From assembly GCF_001424645.1 (NCBI RefSeq), contig NZ_LMQR01000001.1, forward strand, positions 2,802,621 through 2,866,620: a stretch of 64,000 nucleotides of DNA, given 5' to 3'. A program made the position numbers and the translations under genes. Positions 8,409 to 17,308 of the stretch are shown one piece after another. The DNA comes from Frigoribacterium sp. Leaf415. GTDB taxonomy: Bacteria; Actinomycetota; Actinomycetes; Actinomycetales; Microbacteriaceae. The notes under the pieces were generated by a model. That model was not told the origin of the DNA. It worked only from the letters and a program-made list of their open reading frames with translations, and made no database searches. Position 1 is the first letter of the stretch. Every line of letters begins with the position of its first letter.

Positions 8409-9821
8409 ATGGCTAAAGGGAGATTTTGGAATCCGGGGAGCCCGACCGACAGCTACGCCGGCCGCCTTACGTCTAAGAAGGGGACTCCTTGGCTCAAGCT
8501 CACGGCACCAGTCGACGACGTGCGCTTGGGCGAAAGTTTTCATGGAGCCGAGGTCATTCTCGGTGAGACGACCAAAGGCGAGGCGCTAACCCTTTGGCAT
8601 ACGGACCCCGCTCATAACTTCCTCTTCAACGAAAAGCAGAGAGGCGAGGACCACCTCTCTCACGAGCAGCAATTCGCGTACCTCATACGAGGAGCACACA
8701 TTGCCTCACCCGGGGACAAGCTATTTCGGCAGTCCACCGTGTCTTTTTGGGACCTCGCAGCCTGGGTCAGGCACCCAGACGTCGTGCCATTCGATCAAGA
8801 GACCCCACCCTCCTTTGAGCCCGCGATCATTCCCTCCGTCTACGACACCGGGGCAGACGTGCGAGTAACGATCGAGAATGCCGCTTACGTCGAGCGGCAG
8901 CATGACGGCCGCGAAAGCTATCGCCGCTTCCTAGGTACGGATGCACGAGTGGTCTTCACATTCGACGAAGGGCAGACACTTCTAACCCACCAGAGCCTCG
9001 CGTTTGACCTCCGAGCATTGATTACGTACTGCTACCAGCGAGCCGCGAGCTACACGGAGCAAAGACTGTCGTTTGAGCCCGGCTCGATCAAGATGCCGTA
9101 CTCCTACCACCAGGACCGAAAGCGCACGAAGCAGCGGACGCATCACTCTCAACTCGTGCTGTCTCCTGCCGAGCTGTCCCCTACGATCTTGTTCCCTCGC
9201 TGGTGGGCGGGCATCAGCGATCTGTATCCCATCCCTCAGATTCTCGCTGGCAGGCACTACACCCGTCAGGCCTACATGGAAGGCCACGTACTCGCCGCTG
9301 TGGCCTCGACTGAAAAGCTCTATGCGTGCCTTGGCCTTCCCGAAAAGAGATTCGACGATTCCTTCTTCAACCCACGCAAAAAGGAACACAGTCAGCTCGA
9401 AAAGGAACGGAAGAAGACGGACGCCTCTCAGGAACAGCAGGACTTTGCAGCACTGGTGTCAACTGGCATCAAAAACGAGCCAACATTCGACATGAAGCTC
9501 CACGCTCTCGTGGCTCACGTAGGCCCGGACCTCATGGTTGCTGCGGACATTGACACCGAATTGTGGGTCAAGAAAGTGAGGGAGGTGCGCAACAAACTTG
9601 CCCACGAAGGCTCACACGTTGACGGCATCAGCGACAGCGACGCGGCCGACTGGCTCGGAAGGGTCGACGACTCCACCCGTGTTCTTCTTTCCCTCGCCGT
9701 TCGTCAATGGCTCGGCGCACCCCGGATGGAGACTCCGCGAGTTCGACGCATCTTCCGGGGCCGAGGAGTCCGGCTGGAGCCCGACGAACAACCTGGAACG
9801 GGCGAGCAGGCCGACGCCTGA
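8409..9821 (+). CDS. ApeA-like HEPN anti-phage protein
   Basis: The 470-aa protein opens with a pattern (WNPG, YAGRL, KKGTPWLKL) typical of the ApeA N-terminal domain. It ends with a helical HEPN domain whose motif R394-N395-K-L-A-H399 matches the RNxxxH ribonuclease signature. A charged linker at 323-345 separates the halves. ApeA proteins are single-gene abortive-infection factors thought to cleave RNA on infection. It stands alone on the plus strand and converges with the RloC-like gene, 215 bp apart; that gap shows no gene. The N-terminal assignment is from memory of the family; the HEPN motif is directly visible. Confidence 0.8.
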   Translation: MAKGRFWNPGSPTDSYAGRLTSKKGTPWLKLTAPVDDVRLGESFHGAEVILGETTKGEALTLWHTDPAHNFLFNEKQRGEDHLSHEQQFAYLIRGAHIASPGDKLFRQSTVSFWDLAAWVRHPDVVPFDQETPPSFEPAIIPSVYDTGADVRVTIENAAYVERQHDGRESYRRFLGTDARVVFTFDEGQTLLTHQSLAFDLRALITYCYQRAASYTEQRLSFEPGSIKMPYSYHQDRKRTKQRTHHSQLVLSPAELSPTILFPRWWAGISDLYPIPQILAGRHYTRQAYMEGHVLAAVASTEKLYACLGLPEKRFDDSFFNPRKKEHSQLEKERKKTDASQEQQDFAALVSTGIKNEPTFDMKLHALVAHVGPDLMVAADIDTELWVKKVREVRNKLAHEGSHVDGISDSDAADWLGRVDDSTRVLLSLAVRQWLGAPRMETPRVRRIFRGRGVRLEPDEQPGTGEQADA

Positions 9822-10036
9822 TGAACGCGTCCGATAGAGGATCGGCCTGCGGGCAGCCAGGGTTCATCTTGCAACCAACCTCGGAGATGCTTGCCGTGGC
9901 TGCGGTCTAAAAGGGCTGCTAGACGCGCCGATCTTGAGGTGCTGCTGGGGAGCGGCCGGCCGACGAGACGTTTCGCGTACCCAGGGACAGGGGCACCAGA
10001 AAATACAACTCGCGGCTTCCGCTAGAGATACAGAAC

Positions 10037-12355
10037 TCAGGTACCCGCTAGCACCTGAGGGTCGAGGCCTAGAGCTCGGCACATCGCCATGAAGTGTTGC
10101 GAGTCGAGTGTCTTCATGAGACAGAATATGGATTGGAGGACAGCGGTCGCTTCACCGGGTTCGAGGGGCTTGCCGATGTCGGCGTCCTCGTTGTGGGAGT
10201 ACGAGTGGACGTATCGAACTATCCGGGTGCGTATCGGTCCTTCGGAGATTGCCTGAAGCGCCTCCCGCATTGACGCGTCGAAGTTTCCAACTTGCGTTGG
10301 AAATTTAAAGCTGAGAAAGGCCTCGAGCATTCGCCGGGCGCTGTTCGGCGCTAGGGCTAAGACGTCGAGCTGCTGCATGAGGCTTGCGCCAGATGAAGAT
10401 ACGGCGACGGCTTTGCCGACTTGGGCAAATAGATAGTGGTACTGCGATCGAAGGCGGGCCGCGTCAGCGTCGTGCTGGGGCCACTTTTCAAATGTGGGGA
10501 CCCGTCTGGTCTTTCCTCCGACATGTTGGTTTCGGACCCGAAGTTCGTGCACGGTGCTCTTGCCAACGCGCCTCTTCGCTCCCTCTAGCTGAATGAGCCA
10601 CTGCCGGAACATCTCAAAGCTGTGCGTCAGGACGAAGACCTGGGCGACGCTCATTTTGACGGCCACCTCTGACCAGAGGTGGGACGAAATGCCATACATG
10701 ACGTTGTGGTCGAGGCTCGATACGGGATCGTCGACAACCACGATGGGGTTGGAGGCGGCAATCCCACTGGATCTGAGTCGTGCCAAGAAATGAAGCAACG
10801 CAATGCAAGTTCTTTCACCTTCACTCAGCGCCGTCGCAGGGGACCCGGCCCGGTCGATGCGGTAGCTCCGTCGGTCCGGATGAGTCGTGAATGACAACTC
10901 GTCTCGTCCCAGCAGGCGAGCCAATGACTCGGTGAGGTCCGCAGCAAGAGGAGTGGGGTCCGACTCCAGGTCTGCAAGAGCGAGGATCCTCTGGTCCGTT
11001 AATCTCTGCTCCTCGTCTTTCGAAACGAGATCTAGGCGAACCTTGTCAATGTCGGAGGTGCACGCGTCGACCTTTTCGGCGATATCGCTGACGAAACGCA
11101 GCTCGAGGCGGCGTGCTGCTGCGGCGACACTCGATGCGTGCGACACGCTCCGTTCATCGTGCTGCGTCAGGGCTGCTTCGAGACTGGCGGTGTCTGGAAG
11201 AGTCAACTGAATATCGTCGGCGACGGTTTGGGTCTTGAAAGGATTCGAGCGCTTTTCGCCGAGAAGGGCCATCAAGTTGGCCACAGCAGCCTGGTAATCG
11301 AAGAGTTCAAGAGCGTATTTCGCTTTTGCTGCTTCGAACGACGGGAGGATCTCGGCGTAAAGGTCTTGGTTGCGAGGCAGCGAGTCGAGGTGCTTTTCGG
11401 CGTTGAGGCTCGATTCGTTAAGCTTTCGAACGAGGGAGTCAATCCGGCGCTGAAGGTTCTCGAGTGCTGCGTCGAAGTGGGCGTCGAGTTCGTGGCGCCT
11501 ATCAGCTGTGAGAGGTCCGCCGCAAAACAAGCAATGGTCCAGGTTGGCATGCAGGCTGATGCCGGCTTGGACCCAGTCGCTGCGGCGTCCGTCGCCCCTA
11601 AGAGCTTCGATGGCCGTGACGGTGACCGTTTCCTTGAGGAGATTGCGAGCGATGTCAAGGTCTCGCTTATCGGATAGGTCAGGGCGGTTCACGCGAACGC
11701 TTCCTGCGAGTGGTGAGGAGGTCACGACATCGAGGTCAGAGCTAGGGTCGGTCGAGGCGTTCTTTAGAGAGTCGCGATCGCTCTGCAGGAGAGCGCGGAC
11801 TTGAGTGATGTTGTAGACGTTCGAAGCGCGGTAGCGAGTGGCAGCTCGTCCGAGCTGCGTGACCACCGACTGCGCCGCGCTGCGGAGGTGCTCGTTGAGG
11901 GCCTTCTCGGACGTCGCTAGTTGGCGGCGGAGCTCTTCCCTCTCTGTGCGGAGTTCTACCGAGTGGGCGCGCTTGGTTTCCAACTCGATTTCTGCCTGGA
12001 CGTTTTGCTCACCAAGAGTGAGGAGTGCGTCAGGCGACGGTCCTTCTGCGGCCTCGAACCGAAGGCTTCTCATCACGTACGCCTTGTTGAACACGTGCAC
12101 TCGTGCCCAAGCATCGTGCGTCGAGTCCGTGATTACCTCGGTGTTGCCGCTTGCATTCTCCCAGTCGAGACGTACGTCCGCATCTACCGGAAGGACACCC
12201 TCGACGCCGGCCTGGAACATCTCCGCGAGAGTCGACTTGCCAGAACCGTTTGAGCCAAACACGAGATTGACGCGCTCGAATGAGGCGGGGGTCCCAGCAT
12301 CAGACCAGTTGTTGTAGATGCGGAAGTTACCAATGTGTCGAAGGCGCTTGAACAT
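10037..12355 (-). CDS. RloC/PrrC-like AAA_13 ATPase
   Basis: The 772-aa protein has a Walker A GSNGSGKS (34-41), long coiled coils, a CxxC pair (C275-L-F-C278) at the turn of the coiled coil like the zinc hook of RloC, an ABC signature ALSEGE and Walker B IVVVDDPVSSLD. The last 200 residues include ARRMLEAFLSF, where Arg and Glu are four residues apart as in the PrrC anticodon-nuclease triad, and YVHSYSH about 40 residues later that could supply His. RloC proteins sense DNA damage or phage and cut tRNA. Whether this copy is a nuclease or only an AAA_13 ATPase is open. It is a stand-alone gene. Confidence 0.75.
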   Translation of the reverse strand: MFKRLRHIGNFRIYNNWSDAGTPASFERVNLVFGSNGSGKSTLAEMFQAGVEGVLPVDADVRLDWENASGNTEVITDSTHDAWARVHVFNKAYVMRSLRFEAAEGPSPDALLTLGEQNVQAEIELETKRAHSVELRTEREELRRQLATSEKALNEHLRSAAQSVVTQLGRAATRYRASNVYNITQVRALLQSDRDSLKNASTDPSSDLDVVTSSPLAGSVRVNRPDLSDKRDLDIARNLLKETVTVTAIEALRGDGRRSDWVQAGISLHANLDHCLFCGGPLTADRRHELDAHFDAALENLQRRIDSLVRKLNESSLNAEKHLDSLPRNQDLYAEILPSFEAAKAKYALELFDYQAAVANLMALLGEKRSNPFKTQTVADDIQLTLPDTASLEAALTQHDERSVSHASSVAAAARRLELRFVSDIAEKVDACTSDIDKVRLDLVSKDEEQRLTDQRILALADLESDPTPLAADLTESLARLLGRDELSFTTHPDRRSYRIDRAGSPATALSEGERTCIALLHFLARLRSSGIAASNPIVVVDDPVSSLDHNVMYGISSHLWSEVAVKMSVAQVFVLTHSFEMFRQWLIQLEGAKRRVGKSTVHELRVRNQHVGGKTRRVPTFEKWPQHDADAARLRSQYHYLFAQVGKAVAVSSSGASLMQQLDVLALAPNSARRMLEAFLSFKFPTQVGNFDASMREALQAISEGPIRTRIVRYVHSYSHNEDADIGKPLEPGEATAVLQSIFCLMKTLDSQHFMAMCRALGLDPQVLAGT

Positions 12356-12520
12356 TTCCCCACGATTCCGTCGGATACGCGCGAACCGACAGTAAGAAAT
12401 CTAGGGGCTATTGCTGCTCTGTTGGGTTCAGTCCCCGGGGTGAACGTGGCCACCGAACTTGATTTCCCAACAAAGGAATGCATTCGGTCGAAAAAGCTCG
12501 TGACTGCCAGCGAGATAATC

Positions 12521-12544
12521 TTGGGCCTCGCCCGCGAGGCCCAA
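12521..12544. terminator. Hairpin terminator
   Basis: Perfect 10-bp arms TTGGGCCTCG (12521-12530) and CGAGGCCCAA (12535-12544) enclose a 4-base loop. It lies downstream of the minus-strand membrane-protein gene ending at 12656. The remaining 12356-12655 interval shows no convincing gene. Confidence 0.55.
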
Positions 12545-12655
12545 CTTCCTGCCCGCTGGCGTCCTAAAGCCAAAGGGTGCGGAATTCAGTGGCTTGCGAG
12601 GCAGCAGCTCGAGAGGGTGTCCCGATTGGGGATCGTCTGGCGGGCTGAAGAGGTG

Positions 12656-12841
12656 TCAGACGCGTGCCCGTGCTCGATCTCGGACGTATCCAACGATGTA
12701 GATCCCGAGAATGACGATGCCGCTGAGCTGAAGCGCCAGGGACAACCCGGCGAGGAACTCCTGACTGGGCCAGATCAGTCGTAGCAGCAGGGAGGCGAAC
12801 AAGGCGCCGAATGCCGCGACGACCAGCGAGCGATTCTTCAT
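12656..12841 (-). CDS. Small two-helix membrane protein
   Basis: The ATG at 12841 gives 61 residues beginning MKNRSLVVAAFG. Two hydrophobic helices (about 5-25 and 33-53) flank a short polar turn, and the C-terminus is basic (RDRARARV), so both ends probably face the cytoplasm. An upstream in-frame ATG at 12874 adds a polar stretch and is less likely. No family is recognised. It is divergent from the 152-aa membrane protein that starts at 12983. Confidence 0.55.
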   Translation of the reverse strand: MKNRSLVVAAFGALFASLLLRLIWPSQEFLAGLSLALQLSGIVILGIYIVGYVRDRARARV

Positions 12842-12982
12842 GCTTCGACTGTATCGATCGCCGGTCCAGGCCACACCCGGCGTCCCGATAGCCGATCGGT
12901 CAGGGAGACAAGTGACTGAGCGTCAAGCAGGGGTGCGAGCAGACCCTTGCTTTCCGCTTGGTTAAGTGAATAACTTGTCCAC

Positions 12983-13441
12983 ATGGAAAGCAATCATGCT
13001 CAGAGTACTGCCTCTGCCCGCGATGCCCTGCGTGGTCTCGAGGGTGACAGGCTCGAACTGGCGCGAAGGACGCGTTCACCACGCTGGTATTACCCGGGGT
13101 TGGCGCTGTTCACGGCGGCGATACCCCTGGCTCCCCTTGCTGGAGGCGTGTGGGTCTTCGTTGTCATTGCTTTCGCTTGTCTCGGGCTCGTCGGCCTCGA
13201 GCGGGCCTTCGTGCTCGCGACGGGAATCTCCACCAACAGGGTTCCTGGCCCCAGATCGTTGATCGTCCTCGTCGTGATGGGCATCGTGGTGCTCACGATG
13301 GTCTTCGTTTCCGGCCTCGCCGTGAATGCGGACTCGACTGCATGGGCGTTGACGGCCGGCGCGGTGAGCTTCCTCGTCATGTTCCCGGGCGGATACGTCT
13401 ATGACCACTTCTACGGCCAGGAGCTGCGGCGTGGCGTCTAG
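12983..13441 (+). CDS. Membrane protein paired with a winged-helix regulator
   Basis: This 152-aa protein starts with a 35-residue polar N-terminus containing Arg-rich ELARRTRSPRWYYPG, followed by four predicted transmembrane helices (about 38-55, 57-75, 92-110, 117-137). Its stop overlaps the GTG start of the next gene. Actinobacteria often pair such a small membrane protein with a PadR/MarR-like repressor in a self-controlled operon. The transported or sensed ligand is unknown. Confidence 0.7.
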   Translation: MESNHAQSTASARDALRGLEGDRLELARRTRSPRWYYPGLALFTAAIPLAPLAGGVWVFVVIAFACLGLVGLERAFVLATGISTNRVPGPRSLIVLVVMGIVVLTMVFVSGLAVNADSTAWALTAGAVSFLVMFPGGYVYDHFYGQELRRGV

Positions 13442-13763
13442 AGCTCGGTTCGACGAATCGATCCATGCTCCGACGAGGCTCCGCCTGTGCGCTCTTCTCC
13501 GCCCCGTTGACCACATCGATTTCTCGGTCCTTGCCACGACTCTCGGGCTAAGCGATGCAAACCTGTCCAAGACCGTCCGCGCGCTTACGGAACTCGGATA
13601 CATCAACACGACAAAAGAAGCCTCCACGACTAGGCGCGACGCGCGTCGAACCACCCGCATCGCACTCACACCCGCGGGCCGGGACGCAATCGACGGGCAC
13701 CTCGCCGCCCTCCAAGACCTCGCGTTAGCCACGGACCTGAGCGCAACGGCAATCGACCGTTGA
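13431..13763 (+). CDS. Winged-helix transcriptional regulator
   Basis: The GTG at 13431 overlaps the upstream gene by 11 bp and gives 110 residues, the usual length for this family; a longer start at 13401 would overlap further. Residues show the pattern HAPTRLRLCALLRPVD, FSVLATTLGLSDANLSKTV (recognition helix) and GYINTTKE followed by an Arg-rich wing RRDARRTTRIALTPAG. This resembles MarR/PadR-type regulators of actinobacteria. It probably controls its own operon with the membrane protein. Confidence 0.75.
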   Translation: MASRARFDESIHAPTRLRLCALLRPVDHIDFSVLATTLGLSDANLSKTVRALTELGYINTTKEASTTRRDARRTTRIALTPAGRDAIDGHLAALQDLALATDLSATAIDR

Positions 13764-13775
13764 CTGCCCGATAGC

Positions 13776-13788
13776 CGACAATTTGTCG
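13776..13788. promoter_or_regulatory. Short perfect inverted repeat, possible operator
   Basis: CGACAA and TTGTCG arms flank a single T. It lies 12 bp after the regulator gene and about 150 bp upstream of the sigma-factor gene. It could be an operator, but it also resembles the transposase-site core GACAA/TTGTC. No second copy at a telling distance was seen. Confidence 0.25.
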
Positions 13789-13941
13789 AACGCCCCGATG
13801 CCACTGCGGCGGTTACGGACTAAACCCCGGGCCCCATCTGAGTACTCATGAACCGGCGTCGACGATGGGCTCGTAGTGGACCAGCGATGCAACCATCACG
13901 AGACGAGCGTCGTCTGATGAGCATGATCGAGAAACGAAAGA

Positions 13942-14529
13942 ATGAATAGGGACACGGAGTTCCGCGACTGGGTCCACCAGCATCGACCCGTGCTCCTGCG
14001 GACCGCGGTCCTCCTGACAGCAGGCGACGCGCACTCGGCAGAGGACGTCGTCCAGACGGCGCTCACTCGCCTCTACCTGGCGTGGTCGAAGGCAAGGGCA
14101 GCGGAGAACCGCCTCGCCTACGCGAGGAAAGTCGTGACGAACGTCTTCCTCGACGAGACCAAGAAGGCGTGGCGTCGACGTGAGAGCAGCTTTGACGCCG
14201 TCCCCGACGTAGTCATCTCACACGACGCGGACCCCGATGACACCACTGTGCTGCTCTACAAAGCTCTGGCAGAACTGCCCGATCGCATGCGGGCCGTCGT
14301 CGTGCTGCGCTATTTCCACGAGATGGACGTCGCTGAGACATCCCGTGCAATGCGATGCACGCAGGGCACGGTGAAGAGCCAAACGTCACGAGCTCTCACC
14401 AAGCTCAGGGAACGGCTGGGCCCTCTCCTCGCAGAACCTGAAGAGGGTGCCGTCGCCCCCGCAGCACCGGTCGAGCACGTGCCGACCGTCTCCATCAGCA
14501 TCGTCACTGCACCTAGGAGCAACGCATGA
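13942..14529 (+). CDS. SigE-family ECF RNA polymerase sigma factor
   Basis: The 195-aa protein has region 2 (RPVLLRTAVLLTAGDAHSAEDVVQ, then TRLYLAW) and region 4 (LAELPDRMRAVVVLRYFHEMDV, then a helix-turn-helix TQGTVKSQTSRAL). This is the actinobacterial SigE/SigM-like group with no signal-sensing C-terminal domain, only a 35-residue Ala/Pro-rich tail. It would direct RNA polymerase to stress promoters. Its TGA overlaps the ATG of the next gene, a putative membrane partner that may act as anti-sigma factor. Confidence 0.85.
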   Translation: MNRDTEFRDWVHQHRPVLLRTAVLLTAGDAHSAEDVVQTALTRLYLAWSKARAAENRLAYARKVVTNVFLDETKKAWRRRESSFDAVPDVVISHDADPDDTTVLLYKALAELPDRMRAVVVLRYFHEMDVAETSRAMRCTQGTVKSQTSRALTKLRERLGPLLAEPEEGAVAPAAPVEHVPTVSISIVTAPRSNA

Positions 14530-15161
14530 CCAACCTCACCGCCCTCATGAACAACGCCACCTCTGCCCACGGGCGCACACCGAGCGATCTGGAAGTGCAC
14601 GGTGACCTGACCCGCGCCCACCGAGCCCACAAGCGGCGCCGATCCGCGTTCGGTGTGACAGGCGTCGCAGCCGCGGGCGCCACGGCCCTGGCCGTAGGTC
14701 TGCCCCTGACCTTGGGGACCACCGCAGCGACCGCGACCGAACTCGTTGACTACACCGGGGCGCAGCCGGCCGGCTTCGTCGTCGAAGAGATCCCGGACGG
14801 CTGGTCGCTCTACGTCTCCAATGAAGGAGCCCTTGTGCTTACGGACGACGGCAGCACCTCAACCGACACGGAATCCGTCTCCGTCGAGGGCCGTATTCTC
14901 GTGTCCCTGGTCGGCGGCGCGTCCGTGCCTGACGACGTGGACGCTCGACCGCTGACGCTCGACAGCGGTCCCGCCACGTCGTACGACCTCTTGGGAGCGG
15001 ACGGCACGCCCGACGGGACCCGGGGAGTGCTCGTTCCGGAGAGCTCCGACACGTACTTGAGCGTGCAGATCCCGTCGAAGCTGCACTGGACGGACGAGAT
15101 GACTGCTCGGTTCGTGGAAGGGCTCGACGTGACCAGAGACGCTGAGGTCTCGGGAGGCTGA
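14526..15161 (+). CDS. Single-pass membrane protein, possible anti-sigma factor
   Basis: The 211-aa protein has an N-terminal cytoplasmic part of about 40 residues, a basic patch HKRRRSAF, one transmembrane helix (about 45-65) and an extracytoplasmic domain of about 145 residues. Translation is coupled to the sigma gene by a 4-bp ATGA overlap. This layout is usual for proteins encoded after SigE-type sigma factors in actinobacteria. No zinc-anti-sigma motif (HxxxCxxC) is visible, so the anti-sigma role is inferred from position alone. Confidence 0.65.
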   Translation: MTNLTALMNNATSAHGRTPSDLEVHGDLTRAHRAHKRRRSAFGVTGVAAAGATALAVGLPLTLGTTAATATELVDYTGAQPAGFVVEEIPDGWSLYVSNEGALVLTDDGSTSTDTESVSVEGRILVSLVGGASVPDDVDARPLTLDSGPATSYDLLGADGTPDGTRGVLVPESSDTYLSVQIPSKLHWTDEMTARFVEGLDVTRDAEVSGG

Positions 15162-15344
15162 CAGCCAGGGTGGAGCGACAGCTTCATCGCAGCTCTCGCT
15201 CCACCCGGCCGCACAACTAGAACAGTGCAGGTCCACTCCTGCAGCAGGTCCTTGCACCACACCAGGACGTACTCGGTCAGGGAACTAGGTATTCGGTGAC
15301 CCTGGGACACGTCTGCACCTCCTTTCGGTTCGCGAGCTAGCTAC

Positions 15345-16022
15345 CTAGGTGAGCCAGGGCGACATGACGACTTTCGTCACCCGCATGACGTCGCCTCCAT
15401 CTCGCAACCAAGCAACGGGGGTCTTATGCCCCTCGCCGTAGAGGTCTTCTTGGGGTGTGCCCATGAGGCCGGCCAGGACGATCCAGCTCTGCTCCGGGCT
15501 AGCGGCAGCGATTACCTCTGCCAGTCCCGGCAAGAGCTTGCCGGGCGACGACAGGCTGAGCTGCCATTCGGGAAACCGGAGCCGGCCCGAGATCTCGACC
15601 GCGTAGAGCCGGCCGTCGGCGACTGCTGTCGTGACCTCGTCCTCACTCCAGCGCAGGAACCCGGCAATGGCTTTGAGTGAGAGGGTGCCGGCGAGGCTTG
15701 AGAACCACGACTCGACGACCCTCAGTTGCAGGCTTCCGCGTGCAACGGATCGCCGGGCGGCGTCGTACTCGGTGGCCGAGAAGGAACCCGAAGCAATTAG
15801 GAAGGCCCGGTCGCTGTCGTCACCGGGTTCGGGTTTCAGTAGGGGCTCGATGGACAACAGCTTCTCGGTCAGGGCGTCCATGAAGTAGTCCGCATCGTTG
15901 CCGAGCCGCGCGATGGCCTGAGCGAGTCGACGCACGGCGGCATCGGAGGCGGCGCCGACAGGGAAGTCCTCGTCGGTGTTAGACACCGCGTTCTGCGCGA
16001 TCGGTGCGCCTGGGTCCGTCAT
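15345..16022 (-). CDS. DNA-binding protein with antitoxin-like C-terminus (copy 1)
   Basis: The 225-aa protein has a predicted helix-turn-helix (LKAIAGFLRWSEDEVTTAV), then YAVEISGRLRFPEWQL, a region like excisionase-type MerR domains. It ends with LMGTPQEDLYGEGHKTPVAW and a closing WLRDGGD pattern. That tail is like MbcA/ParS/Xre-type antitoxins, where TPxxWL and G-x-D are typical. The 188-aa protein encoded 385 bp upstream is a paralogue with the same layout. No RES or MbcT toxin gene is adjacent, so a plain regulator is as likely. Confidence 0.6.
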   Translation of the reverse strand: MTDPGAPIAQNAVSNTDEDFPVGAASDAAVRRLAQAIARLGNDADYFMDALTEKLLSIEPLLKPEPGDDSDRAFLIASGSFSATEYDAARRSVARGSLQLRVVESWFSSLAGTLSLKAIAGFLRWSEDEVTTAVADGRLYAVEISGRLRFPEWQLSLSSPGKLLPGLAEVIAAASPEQSWIVLAGLMGTPQEDLYGEGHKTPVAWLRDGGDVMRVTKVVMSPWLT

Positions 16023-16407
16023 GGGCCCGATCGTGGCACGGCACAGCAGAAATAAGAATGGCTAGGTCTTGCGCCCGGACTCGCTACGGGTTCTGGTGGC
16101 TGGCTGTGCGGCTGGGGGCCAGTCGCCAGTGCAGGTTTGGCCGGCGCGATTCTGCTCATAAACGAGCACCACGATCGGGATTTGGCCTTGTCGACCTTTA
16201 TTCGTTCGACAGCGTCAGGCGTTCCTGCGAATTGGCTGCACCTCCGAGCGATTGAGGGAGTCTGCCGCCCTCGCGTATCAATTGGACTGTGGGTGCAGCC
16301 TGCTCGGGCGCTGCTGCATCGTCTCTTGGCGCGCGCTTGTTGTGCGAGTCAGCTCCAGTGTCGGCCGATAAGCGCCGGCGTGCTGCTGGACGGAAGGTGC
16401 GTGGCGG
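16023..16407. other. Intergenic region between two paralogues
   Basis: No gene is supported in these 385 bp. The octamer TAAGAATG occurs about 30 bp upstream of the copy-1 start (near 16052) and again about 80 bp upstream of copy 2 (near 17051), which may mark a shared promoter element. This is weak evidence. Confidence 0.3.
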
Positions 16408-16974
16408 CTAGGACTGGAGGAAGCTCGCGAGAATGTCCACGATGTCTTGCGCATCATGACCCTCCTCGAGCCACTGAATCGGAGTCAGGGATGCTTCATC
16501 CTCATCGAGGAGATCTTCCTGGGGGGTGTTCATGAAGTTCAGGATGGACGACGGGTGCATGTCGTCGGGGAAGGCCCGGATCACGGAGGGCAGTCCCGGC
16601 AGGACAGCGGGCTTCGCTACTTTCGTGAACTGCCATGTGGGGTACCGAGGCTCTCCGCCCAGCTTGAAGGCGAAGGCAATGTGTCGACGGCGCCAGTCGC
16701 TTAGATCTCCTCGAGCGATCCCGAGCATGGCGGCCGCTTGCTCGGTCGTGAGCGCCGCATCGAGGCCTTCTCGTTCCGTTCGCATCTCGAGGTCATGAAG
16801 TTCGCGCCGTGCCAGGGAGGTCTTGACCTCATCGAGCTCGGCAGCGGTCATCGCGCCTGACTGAAGGATGAATTGCTCCTGCTTGGCGGATATCGAGGGA
16901 GCATCGGAAGGCGCCGCTCCAGATCTCCGCGGGGCAAAGTCAAAACCGTCTGCATGAAGACCCTCTTCGTTCAT
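16408..16974 (-). CDS. DNA-binding protein with antitoxin-like C-terminus (copy 2)
   Basis: This 188-aa protein is a paralogue of the 225-aa protein downstream. It has a helical N-terminus, then TTEQAAAMLGIARGDLSDW (helix-turn-helix), FKLGGEPRYPTWQF, and the tail FMNTPQEDLLDEDEASLTP followed by a WLEEGHD pattern. The shared x-TPQEDL and TPxxWLxxGxD segments show common descent. Both lie on the minus strand, separated by 385 bp, so they are probably transcribed separately. They may be island regulators. Confidence 0.6.
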   Translation of the reverse strand: MNEEGLHADGFDFAPRRSGAAPSDAPSISAKQEQFILQSGAMTAAELDEVKTSLARRELHDLEMRTEREGLDAALTTEQAAAMLGIARGDLSDWRRRHIAFAFKLGGEPRYPTWQFTKVAKPAVLPGLPSVIRAFPDDMHPSSILNFMNTPQEDLLDEDEASLTPIQWLEEGHDAQDIVDILASFLQS

Positions 16975-17308
16975 GGCCTTCCACTCTTTCCGTCGTCTGC
17001 TGAGGCCGGTTCCCCAGGCGGCGGCCTAGGCGTATCTGCTCGTCTTCGAGTAAGAATGAGATGCTCGTCTCGGCCGATCGCCGGGGAGCTAGGCGCTGAT
17101 GATGTTGATGGCTACCATGGACTTCCGGCACAACAAATAGCGGTCTTCATTGACCGTTGAGCGCACGACTGGCAGGTCGGGCGCAGTGCTCGAGAAGATC
17201 GAAAAGAAGCCACAAATCCGAACGTCTATCGTGTCGGATCATTGCACGCGCCTCCGGGGAGTGCAATAGGAGGTCCGGCGTCAATAAACACGATGACCGG
17301 ACTGGAAT
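16975..17308. other. Divergent promoter region, no gene seen
   Basis: These 334 bp separate the minus-strand copy-2 gene from the plus-strand 84-aa HTH gene. No open frame here is convincing. It should hold the promoters for both directions, but no clear -10/-35 pair was identified. Confidence 0.3.

Noticed and set aside
12335..12784. 149-codon plus-strand frame over the RloC start and the small membrane gene
   Set aside because: It covers a perfect terminator-like hairpin and is antisense to a better membrane-protein gene; its sequence shows no domain.
13776..13788. Considered as another transposase binding site because of GACAA and TTGTC
   Set aside because: It is a single isolated palindrome with no further sites at the 16, 47 or 81 bp distances or at 20-bp steps, so an operator is the simpler reading.
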